Source of the DNA: Streptomyces olivochromogenes
GTDB taxonomy: Bacteria; Actinomycetota; Actinomycetes; Streptomycetales; Streptomycetaceae
Direction of reading: 5' to 3'
Assembly (NCBI RefSeq): GCF_021538895.1
Contig: NZ_JADDRL010000046.1
Coordinates: 1 to 64,000, forward strand
DNA: 64,000 bases
In this document: positions 35,364 to 42,055 of the stretch, piece after piece
How positions within the stretch are numbered: the stretch's first letter is position 1
Layout: the number at the start of each line of letters is the position of its first letter
Program-made: the position numbers and the translations under genes
The notes under the pieces: generated by a model
What the model was told of the DNA's origin: nothing
Database searches by the model: none
What the model saw: only the letters and a program-made list of their open reading frames with translations

Positions 35364-36590
35364 ATGTTCATGGCGACCGAAGCGAAGACGGAGGATGCCG
35401 GTTACGCCCGGTGGACCTTCCGGCTGCGCGTGTCGTCCACCGCCCGCACCGCGCTTGAGGCGGAATGGGACCGGTGCCGGTGGATCTGGAACGAGTCCGT
35501 CGCCAAGTCCAAGGCGACGCACCTGCACAACAAGGCCACCGGCGAGAAGCAGACGTGCGGCCCGGCCCAGCTCGACAAGATGCTGACCGAGGCCCGCAAG
35601 CGCACGGCGTGGTTGCGTGAGGGCTCCAGCGTTCCGCAACAGCAGTTGATACGTGACTTCGGCAAGTCCCGCGCCAAGGCGCAGAAGGACATCAAGGACC
35701 GGCTGCCCCTGGCACGCCGGGCGGGTATGCCGCGCTGGAAGAAGAAGCGCGAGGCGCGAGCGAGCCTCAGCTACACCCGGCGCGGGTTCCGCCTGAAAGA
35801 CGGCCGTCTGCACCTGGCCGGGGGCATCGTGCTGAGCGTTGTGTGGTCGCGGGACCTTGAGGCCGATCCGTCGAGCGTCCGCGTCTACCAGGACAGCACC
35901 GGGGCGTGGTACGCCTCCTTCGTCGTCACCGCGACCGTCGAACCGCTTCCGGAAACCGGGCGTGTGATCGGTATCGACTGGGGCGTCAAGGAGACCGCGA
36001 CCACCACCAGCGACGACCACGACCTTCCCCACGCCCAGCACGGGAAGACGGCCGTGCAGAAACTCGCCCGCTATCAGCGGATGATGGCACGGCGGAAGCC
36101 GAAGCGCGGACAGGCCGGATCGAAGGGCTACCGCGCAGCGAAGCGTCAGACCGCGAACCTGCACAAGAAGGTGGCCCGGCAACGCCAGGACACCGTCCGC
36201 AAGTGGGGCAAGAAGGTTGTCCGCGACCACGACGCTTTGGCAGTGGAGGACTTCCGCCCGAAGTTCCTCGCCAAGACCACCATGGCCCGCAAAGCCGCCG
36301 ACGCCGCCATCTCGGCGACGAAGGCGGCCCTGATCGAGATGGGCCGCAAGCACGGGCGGGACGTCCGCCTCGTGCACCCCGCGCACACCACGATGGACTG
36401 TGCGCAGTGCGGAGCGAGAACCAAGCACGCACTACCTCTCTCAGAACGAACGTACGCCTGCACCGCGTGCGGAGCCGTCTCGCCCCGAGACAAGAACTCC
36501 GCCCGCGTGATGCTGGTCCGGGCTGGTCTCAACCCGGCTAGCGCTGATCGCGGAAGACCAGACCAGGCGCTGCCTGGCCTGGCAGCGTGA
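35364..36590 (+). CDS. tnpB: TnpB RNA-guided endonuclease (OrfB)
   Basis: 408 residues from ATG 35364 (ATG 35370 is also possible). The N-terminal OrfB domain (MFMATEAKTEDAGYARWTFR, then WDRCRWIWNESVAKSKATHL) recognises target and guide. The split RuvC nuclease is intact: Asp205 (IGIDWGVKE), Glu295 (LAVEDFRPK) and Asp376 (SPRDKNSAR). A zinc ribbon sits between the last two, with Cys346/Cys349 and Cys366/Cys369. TnpB proteins cut DNA guided by an RNA from the element's right end and favour element retention. Length and motifs suggest an active enzyme. Confidence 0.92.
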   Translation: MFMATEAKTEDAGYARWTFRLRVSSTARTALEAEWDRCRWIWNESVAKSKATHLHNKATGEKQTCGPAQLDKMLTEARKRTAWLREGSSVPQQQLIRDFGKSRAKAQKDIKDRLPLARRAGMPRWKKKREARASLSYTRRGFRLKDGRLHLAGGIVLSVVWSRDLEADPSSVRVYQDSTGAWYASFVVTATVEPLPETGRVIGIDWGVKETATTTSDDHDLPHAQHGKTAVQKLARYQRMMARRKPKRGQAGSKGYRAAKRQTANLHKKVARQRQDTVRKWGKKVVRDHDALAVEDFRPKFLAKTTMARKAADAAISATKAALIEMGRKHGRDVRLVHPAHTTMDCAQCGARTKHALPLSERTYACTACGAVSPRDKNSARVMLVRAGLNPASADRGRPDQALPGLAA

Positions 36591-36652
36591 GCTAGAAATC
36601 CCCAGCCCTGGAGGGTGAAGAATCCCCTCCCTTCAGGGAGGGGAGGTTTCAA
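36591..36652 (+). ncRNA. candidate 3' part of TnpB guide RNA / element right end
   Basis: Immediately downstream of tnpB lies a compact fold with the terminal hairpin CCCCTCCC-TTCA-GGGAGGGG (36624-36643) and then AGGTTTCAA at the element edge. In characterised TnpB systems the guide RNA scaffold overlaps the end of tnpB and this right end, and the guide is the sequence just outside (here starting TGCGGCGATGACC at 36653). No processing signal can be seen directly. Confidence 0.5.
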
Positions 36653-36764
36653 TGCGGCGATGACCGACGAGTAGAGCGCCCTCTGCGGCGAGGCGCTGGA
36701 CCACTTCGTTCGGAGTTCAATGGGCGTGCCTGCCCTGACCTGCCTCGTGGATACCGTGGTAACC

Positions 36765-37079
36765 ATGGGCAAGCAGCGCAGTAACGCACAGCTCGACGAC
36801 TTGGTCGCACAGGCCACCGTGGATGCCTATGCCGACGAGGAGCAGCTCGCAGGGTTGTTCACCATGATCGCAGAGCAGCTCGCCGTCCCGTTCAAGACAG
36901 TCGTACTCGGGGTTGAGGTGACGGTCAGGAAGGTGGACCTCGTTCCCGGCAGCCAGATCGTGGCGGTCTGCGCGCGCGGCAGGCATCGGCAGGCGATCGG
37001 CATTCTCGATCTTCCGTTGCCCATCCCGGTCCCTGAGGGAGCCGAGTGGATCGAGGCATACCGGCACTGGGGCCCGTAA
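36765..37079 (+). CDS. CcbP-like calcium-binding protein
   Basis: 104 residues from ATG 36765. The sequence QATVDAYADEEQLAGLFTMI, AVPFKTVVLGVEVTVRKVDL and ICARGRHRQAIGILDLPLP, ending with EGAEWIEAYRHW, matches the CcbP family described from Anabaena, where acidic patches bind calcium. Actinomycete members are usually stand-alone and of unknown role. No secretion signal. The gene sits just beyond the TnpB element's right end and reads in the same direction. Confidence 0.7.
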   Translation: MGKQRSNAQLDDLVAQATVDAYADEEQLAGLFTMIAEQLAVPFKTVVLGVEVTVRKVDLVPGSQIVAVCARGRHRQAIGILDLPLPIPVPEGAEWIEAYRHWGP

Positions 37080-37091
37080 GGCCCTTGTGGG

Positions 37092-37381
37092 TCAGTGGCC
37101 TCCCGGTGATGCGGACCGGTAGCCGTGGTCGGCGAGCCAGCCCAACCTCCGTTCCTCCGAGAACAACCAGTACCGCCGTAGCTGCGCCGGTGAGGTGGCC
37201 AGCACGTCCTTGAAGCGTCGGAATGCCCCTGAGACGCGGTAGAGCTGAGGGCGTTGCCGCATTGCTGCAGCACATCATTGAGGTCATGCTCGTGCAGTAG
37301 GGCGAGCAAGGACGTGCCGTCGGCGGTGTGGCAGACGGCACGGAGCGCCTTGAGCGCGTGCTTGCTCCAGGCGTCGGTCAT
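37092..37381 (-). pseudogene. hypothetical protein with frameshift
   Basis: From ATG 37381 the frame codes MTDAWSKHALKALRAVCHTA and DGTSLLALLHEHDLNDVLQQ. Near 37260 the coding signal moves to the neighbouring frame, which gives QLYRVSGAFRRFKDVLATSP, AQLRRYWLFSEERRLGWLAD and HGYRSASPGGH before the TGA at 37092. The combined product of about 96 residues is a hydrophilic helical protein I do not recognise. A single indel separates the halves; a sequencing error cannot be excluded. Confidence 0.4.
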
Positions 37382-37447
37382 GCACGCGAGGCTACGTAGA
37401 CGGGTACCTCGAGAGTCATCGGCTGCTGCCAGAATGCGGTGGTGGCC

Positions 37448-37585
37448 ATGGAGACGACTGCCAGGAAGCAACGGGGCCCGGCTGCTCAGCGGCCTGCTGG
37501 CCCGGCCCGCGGCTTGGCGGTGCTGGACGGCCTGGTCGCCGCCACCATGCTCACGATCGGCCGGCCGCTGACGGCCGGCGCCTGA
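37448..37585 (+). CDS. possible 45-residue peptide or gene fragment
   Basis: The frame from ATG 37448 has coding-like codons and ends LAVLDGLVAATMLTIGRPLT then AGA. No ribosome site is visible and no family is recognised. It may be a remnant. Confidence 0.22.
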   Translation: METTARKQRGPAAQRPAGPARGLAVLDGLVAATMLTIGRPLTAGA

Positions 37586-37683
37586 CAGCCCCGCGTTCCG
37601 TACCGCTGTGCGCTCGTCGAGCGCCATCGCCGCCCGGGGGCGCGCATCATCAAAGGAGGGGAGACCATCGACGAGGAGTGGCG

Positions 37684-38781
37684 ATGAGGTTGTCGTTCCT
37701 TGAACCCCTCTACGCGGAGCCGGGCCCGTTCGCCTCCGTGTACCTGGACACCTCCCGGAACGTCGAGCATCCCGATCGGTCGATCGCGCTGCGCTGGCTG
37801 CGGCTGCGCGAGAGTCTGTCCCGTCAGGGCTCGGACCGGGCGCTGCTGAACGTACTGGAGGAGGTGGTCGGCGCCGACACAGAGGTGCCGGGGGTGCACG
37901 GTCAGGCCATCTTCGCCGCCCACGGCACGCTCGTCCTGGACGGGGAGCTGCCCAGGCCGCCCGAGCACGACTCCGCGCGCTACAGCACCCTGCCGGACGC
38001 GATGCCCCTGGTCACCCAGCACGTTCCGGAGATCCCCTACATGGCCGTAGTGGTCCACTACGGCGGCCTTCCGACCGCCGAGACCCACGGCTGGGTAACT
38101 CTGGAGGCGGAGACCGGCACCTGGCCAGCCTCCACCGTCACCCCGGGTGAGCGGCTGCACCGCAGGGTCGCGGTGGCGACCTGGCACCGCACCTGCCTCC
38201 GGCTCGGTCACCGGCTGGACGAACGGGCGCGGAGCGCCCATGCCGACGCCGTCGTCGTGGGCGGGGACGAGTGGGCGTGCAACGTACTGATCCGCCGCCT
38301 GCCGCACACCCTGCGGGACAAGGTCGTACGCGTGGGCGGCCGGACCCCCACCGACACCGGACGCGCCCTGTTGGAGCCGCAGCTCGACGGCGTCTTCCGC
38401 GGCCGCATGGCCGCGCACGACCGGGAACTCGTGGACATCTTCATCGGCCGGCGTGCCCTGGACGGCCCCATCACGGAGGGGCTGGCCGCCACCGTCGCCG
38501 CCCTCCAGCGCGGCCAGGTCGCGGCACTGTTGCTGAACCGGCCGCCAGAGTCTTCGCTGCGGCTCTGGGCGGGCTCCCAGCCCACTCAGCTCGCCCTGAC
38601 CGAGGCGGAGCTGATGTCCTTCGGCGTGCGGGCCCCGCGTGAGGAACGCGCCGACGAGGCCCTCGTCCGGGCCCTCGTCGGCACCGGTGCCGAGCTGGTC
38701 GTCGTACCGGAGAGCGAGCTGAGGCTGTCCGAGGGAGTGGGCGCCCTGCTGCGGTACACCTACCCGGGGACCCCGTCCTGA
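37684..38781 (+). CDS. baeRF/Vms1-like protein (eRF1-domain-2 fold)
   Basis: 365 residues from ATG 37684, with GAGGAG five bases before it. It begins SFLEPLYAEPGPFASVYLDT and contains MAVVVHYGGLPTAETHGWVT, a long middle with VGGDEWACNVLIRRLPHTLR and a C-terminal EELMSFG...GTGAELVVVPE segment. This is the pattern of the actinomycete branch of the bacterial Vms1/Ankzf1 or Rv2629 family, distant relatives of release factor eRF1. Eukaryotic Vms1 releases nascent chains from stalled ribosomes; whether the bacterial form does so here is an inference. Stand-alone gene. Confidence 0.75.
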   Translation: MRLSFLEPLYAEPGPFASVYLDTSRNVEHPDRSIALRWLRLRESLSRQGSDRALLNVLEEVVGADTEVPGVHGQAIFAAHGTLVLDGELPRPPEHDSARYSTLPDAMPLVTQHVPEIPYMAVVVHYGGLPTAETHGWVTLEAETGTWPASTVTPGERLHRRVAVATWHRTCLRLGHRLDERARSAHADAVVVGGDEWACNVLIRRLPHTLRDKVVRVGGRTPTDTGRALLEPQLDGVFRGRMAAHDRELVDIFIGRRALDGPITEGLAATVAALQRGQVAALLLNRPPESSLRLWAGSQPTQLALTEAELMSFGVRAPREERADEALVRALVGTGAELVVVPESELRLSEGVGALLRYTYPGTPS

Positions 38782-39029
38782 CGCCGACGCGCTGCGCCTC
38801 CCGGATCACGGGTCGCCCCTTGCGCCCGACCGCCCCGGACCGCGCCGCGCGCGGACATGCCGACACCGGGCGGGAGCGGCAGCGCGGCGTATGAGCGGCG
38901 GATGGGGCCCATGGACAGTACGGCCGAAATCAGCAACGCCGACGTCGAAGGGGATCGTGGTCAGACTGGAACGCACCATGACCGGGGCGCCGGCGCCACC
39001 ACCACGGCCCCGTGGTCCGACGGCCCATG

Positions 39030-39569
39030 AAGGGACCCCCGAGGACCTGGTCCGCGCGGCCCACGCCGTGGGCGTGGCCGACGCCCGTCTCCTGGAGGCC
39101 GTACAGAGCATCGGGCGGAATTGGTCCCCGAGGACGAGGCGGCATCCGCGTACCGGGACACGCCCGTTCCGCTTCCCACGGGCAGGTGCCCACCCAGCCC
39201 TCGCTGATCGCCATGAGGGTCTCCGCTCTCGGCCTCACCGAGACGAACACGTCCTGGAGGTCGGGACCGGATACGGCTGGCAGACCGCGCTGCTGGCCCG
39301 CCTGGCCGCGTACGTCGCCGGCGTCGAGCGCTGGCCCGACCTGGTCGACGAGGCCCGCTTGTGGCTGGCCGGGCAGGGCGTCGGCAATGCCGAGGTCGTA
39401 CTCGGCGACGGGACCCTCGGGATGCCGACCCGCGCCCCGTACGCCGCCGTAGGGCGGGCAGGAGCGCGTCGAGCTGACGAGCGGCGGGCCCACAACTGGT
39501 GCACCGCAGGACGGTCACCGCGGCCCGGTTCGTCCGGCTGTACGGCGCCCATGGCTACGACCAGCGGTG
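39030..39569 (+). pseudogene. protein-L-isoaspartate O-methyltransferase (PCMT), multiply frameshifted
   Basis: Pieces of one PCMT lie in three frames. One frame has DLVRAAHAVGVADARLLEAV and later HVLEVGTGYGWQTALLARLA plus VERWPDLVDEARLWLAGQGV (SAM-binding motif). A second has LVPEDEAASAYRDTPVPLPT. A third has PTQPSLIAMRVSALGLTET and finally TVTAARFVRLYGAHGYDQR with the stop at 39567-39569. Several indels and a deletion of about 30 residues after APYAA make it a clear pseudogene. The intact enzyme would repair isoaspartyl residues in aged proteins. Confidence 0.7.
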
Positions 39570-39575
39570 ACGCGC

Positions 39576-40028
39576 TCAGCGCTGATAGGTCCCGACCAGG
39601 GTTCCGGAGGCCAGCTCCCTACCCTTCACGGCACGGTGCACGTCCTCGGCGCCCGGGTGGTCGTGCAGCGGCAGCGGCTCGGACAGGGCGTACAGGCGGA
39701 AGAAGTAGCGGTGAGGCCCGTGCCCCGGTGGAGGCATCGGCCCTCCCCAGCCCACGCGGCCGAAGCCGTTGGGCCACGGCAGGCCCCCCTGGGGCTTCTG
39801 GCCCTCCGCCGCCCCGGTGGTCCCCGGATCGATGCCGGTCACCAGCCAGTGCAGGAAGGTCGTCCCCGGCGCGTCCGGGTCCTCGCACAGGAGCACCAGC
39901 TCCGCGGCCTCGTTGGGCACCCCCGACCAGGTCAGGGGCGGTGAGATGTTCTCACCCTCCCCGCTGTACCGACGGGGGATCGCCGTTTTGTCGTCGAACG
40001 CGGTGCTGCTGAGTTCAATTCCGCTCAT
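39576..40028 (-). CDS. YbhB/PEBP (Raf-kinase-inhibitor-like) protein
   Basis: 150 residues from ATG 40028 (ATG 40040 adds four residues). The phosphatidylethanolamine-binding fold is evident: LSSTAFDDKTAIPRRYSGEG, LVLLCEDPDAPGTTFLHWLV (the DPDAP and HW anion-site motifs), and GWGGPMPPPGHGPHRYFFRL. Bacterial members bind anionic ligands; their function in Streptomyces is not established. No signal peptide. It is convergent with the PCMT remnant and divergent from the THEP1-type NTPase gene, with which it may share a control region. Confidence 0.88.
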   Translation of the reverse strand: MSGIELSSTAFDDKTAIPRRYSGEGENISPPLTWSGVPNEAAELVLLCEDPDAPGTTFLHWLVTGIDPGTTGAAEGQKPQGGLPWPNGFGRVGWGGPMPPPGHGPHRYFFRLYALSEPLPLHDHPGAEDVHRAVKGRELASGTLVGTYQR

Positions 40029-40138
40029 GCGCGCCGCCATACCCGCAACGGCGGCACCGGCACCGGTCCGTGCCCCAAAACCCCCGTTCGGCCGAGCTCA
40101 CCCGGGCCCCATCCGCAAGCGGGGGTGAAGATGGCAGT

Positions 40139-40699
40139 GTGCCGACAAGGATCCTGCTCGAGGGCCGCCCTGGCGCGGGCAAGACGACTGCCCTGCGTCG
40201 GCTGGCCGCGCTGCTGCCCACCCACGCGGCCACCGGCTTCACCACGGAGGAGATCCGGCAATCCGGCGCCCGCGTCGGTTTCGCCCTGGAGACCCTGGCA
40301 GGTCGACGGGAAGTGCTCGCCCATGTCGACCTGCCCGGTCCGCCACGGGTAGGGAAATACGGTGTCGACCCGGGCGTGATGGAACGACTGGCGCTGCCGT
40401 CGCTTCGGCCGGCAGCAACCGAGGAGGCAACAGGGCGGCTGGTGCTCATCGACGAGCTGGGGCGGATGGAACTGGCGTGCACGGCCTTCCGGCACGCGAT
40501 CGACGCGCTGTTCGTCGCGGAGGTCGACGTCGTCGCCACGGTCCACACGCACCGCGATCCGTTCACCGACGCCCTCAAGCGGCGTGCCGACGTCGAGGTC
40601 GTCCAGCTCACCCCGGCAAACCGGGACGTCCTGCCGGGGAAGCTCGCGGCCCGGCTGCAGCAGCCCCGGACGCACGCAAGGCCTCCCTCCCACGGATGA
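40139..40699 (+). CDS. THEP1-type nucleoside-triphosphatase
   Basis: 186 residues from GTG 40139. P-loop G-RPGAGKTTALRRLA near residue 8 and Walker B LVLIDELGRMEL near 105 define the NTPase_1/THEP1 family, together with GFTTEEIRQSGARVGFALET and the late VDVVATVHTH block. These small enzymes hydrolyse NTPs, possibly nucleotides with modified bases; the physiological role is not settled. The GGGGGTGAAG ribosome site is about 11 bases from the GTG. The C-terminus is full length. Confidence 0.85.
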   Translation: MPTRILLEGRPGAGKTTALRRLAALLPTHAATGFTTEEIRQSGARVGFALETLAGRREVLAHVDLPGPPRVGKYGVDPGVMERLALPSLRPAATEEATGRLVLIDELGRMELACTAFRHAIDALFVAEVDVVATVHTHRDPFTDALKRRADVEVVQLTPANRDVLPGKLAARLQQPRTHARPPSHG

Positions 40700-40929
40700 G
40701 AGACCGGCCTCCGACCTGCTGAAAGCAGTGTCGACAGGACGTGAAGTCGTCCGGTCGGTGCGACCGGCGGCGCCCACTACCAAGGGTCAGTGCCTGCCCA
40801 CCGAGAACGCGGCCGTCATCGCCTTCACCACCCGGTTCGGCGCCCGCCCCTCCCCGGCCGCCCTGCTGTGCCGCCCGTCACCCCCGGAGGCATAGGGGGC
40901 GTCTCAAGGACGGCGGCGATGCCCTGCGC

Positions 40930-41160
40930 CAGGTACGGGATCCGCTGCGCGGCGCAGACCACCGAACGGGCGGGCAGCAATCGTCTGCGCTGCTCTCCGC
41001 GGCCGCACGCAGCCACCACACGGTCCATCAAGCCTGGCGGATACACCCAGTCAATAGCCCAAGACCCGATAACTCCGGCACACCCTCGGCCACCGGCACC
41101 ACCCCCGAGACGGTCTCAGCAGACTATGCCCGCGAGCTAACGTAACGGCATCGGCCCTAG
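40930..41160 (-). pseudogene. IS4-family transposase N-terminal remnant with element end
   Basis: The minus strand encodes WVYPPGLMDRVVAACGRGEQ then RRRLLPARSVV, matching the N-terminal block of the IS4 transposase at 0.16-0.96 kb (WVYPPGLVDRV, AEQRKPLLPARLVV). The rest of the gene is gone. The outer end CGGCATCGGCCCTAG (41146-41160) matches CGGCATCGGGCCTAG at 1001-1015, and the 120 bases inside it are also closely similar. Two degenerate copies of one IS4 group are therefore present, in the same orientation. Confidence 0.6.
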
Positions 41161-41162
41161 GG

Positions 41163-41222
41163 CAGCACGGCGCAGCGGCCGAACTCCTTGACCAGAACGG
41201 GTCATTGGCCACGCCAGCAACT
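41163..41222. repeat. dispersed 55-60 bp repeat, copy 1
   Basis: The stretch from GCAGCGGCCGAACTCC to CACGCCAGCAACTCGCC is about 85 percent identical to 44264-44322. On the minus strand both copies can be read as AWP-x-x-RSG-x-GVRP. This copy directly adjoins the IS4 end at 41160. Nature unknown; probably the flank of a decayed mobile element. Confidence 0.45.
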
Positions 41223-41363
41223 CGCCGGAGACCCCACCCACGGCGTCCTGAGGCAAGGAGCCCACCCATGCAAGATCCTGACCCTGACGAACCCCTCGAT
41301 ACCCGTTCCCGCTGTTCAGGCAATGCTGAGCAGCTCTCTCCCACGCTCTGTAGTGTGACGAGC

Positions 41364-41990
41364 ATGTCTGAAGGGATCGCCTGGATAGGCGCACACAGCA
41401 CCATCGACCGGTCCGCGACGCTGCCGGGGATGCTCGGCGGGATCTCCCTGACTGCTGTGCGGGGTGTGGAGGCGGACGAGTTCCTTATCAATCTGGGCGC
41501 GGATCTGGACGAGCTTGCGGCGCGGACTGCGTACCGGGATCTGACCGCTGCGGTGGGTGGTCCGCCGCCTGGCGTCAATCCGGTCATGTACGGCCAGTGC
41601 GGTGAGTGGCTGTACGTGCTGGAGGACTGGGGGATGGCGACCTGGTCGACGGGCTTTCGAAAGGTGCCGTCGATGCGTCCCGGACCGGGCGACGAAGTCG
41701 TGTGCGTGACGATGAACTGGTGGAGTCCGCCGCAGGCGATCCTTCATGCGCCGGGGGATGAGCGCGTGCGGCGTGCCGAGTTCGGCGAAGACACCGGAGA
41801 AGGCTCGGCGTTGGATGCTGCGTTGAACGCGGCGGGGGCAGTTCTCCTGGCCCCGCAGTCAGATGAGGACGCCGGTACGCGGCTTTCTGAGGCGGTGTTC
41901 ACCGCTGTGGGCACCTACTGCGGCCTGTCCATCTCCCAGGGACTCGTCCAGGCCGGCGAACTCTGCGGTCTGTTCATTCCCATGGTCTGA
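41364..41990 (+). CDS. hypothetical protein, DUF6461-like
   Basis: 208 residues from ATG 41364. Features are SEGIAWIGAHSTIDRSATLP, ADEFLINLGADLDELAARTA, YGQCGEWLYVLEDWGMATWS and VVCVTMNWWSPPQAILHAPG. The order of a residue-limiting loop, a WLYVLED strand and a VTMN strand recalls DUF6461/SUKH-like single-domain proteins of Streptomyces, many of which act as immunity or stress proteins; this is a pattern-level inference. No signal peptide. A strong hairpin ends the gene. Confidence 0.65.
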   Translation: MSEGIAWIGAHSTIDRSATLPGMLGGISLTAVRGVEADEFLINLGADLDELAARTAYRDLTAAVGGPPPGVNPVMYGQCGEWLYVLEDWGMATWSTGFRKVPSMRPGPGDEVVCVTMNWWSPPQAILHAPGDERVRRAEFGEDTGEGSALDAALNAAGAVLLAPQSDEDAGTRLSEAVFTAVGTYCGLSISQGLVQAGELCGLFIPMV

Positions 41991-42002
41991 CGGCCGTATG
42001 AC

Positions 42003-42038
42003 GGTGGCCCGCGCCCGTACCCACAGGCGCGGGCCACC
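42003..42038. terminator. bidirectional terminator between convergent genes
   Basis: Perfect 13-bp arms, GGTGGCCCGCGCC (42003-42015) and its complement (42026-42038), with a ten-base loop. It lies between the stop of the DUF6461-like gene and the convergent stop of the nuclease gene. Confidence 0.75.
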
Positions 42039-42055
42039 AGCATGTGCTGGAGGTG

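Larger units (their letters stand above)
35341..36652 (+). mobile_element. IS1341-type (IS200/IS605 family) element carrying tnpB only
   Basis: The element carries a full-length tnpB and no tnpA. The proposed left end follows TTTTCAAC (35333-35340) and starts TGTCAGTCC. The proposed right end is the hairpin CCCCTCCC-TTCA-GGGAGGGG (36624-36643) followed by AGGTTTCAA (to 36652). Ends are assigned by analogy with other actinomycete IS605 elements and are approximate. Mobility would need a TnpA in trans; the only one in the window is truncated. Confidence 0.6.
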
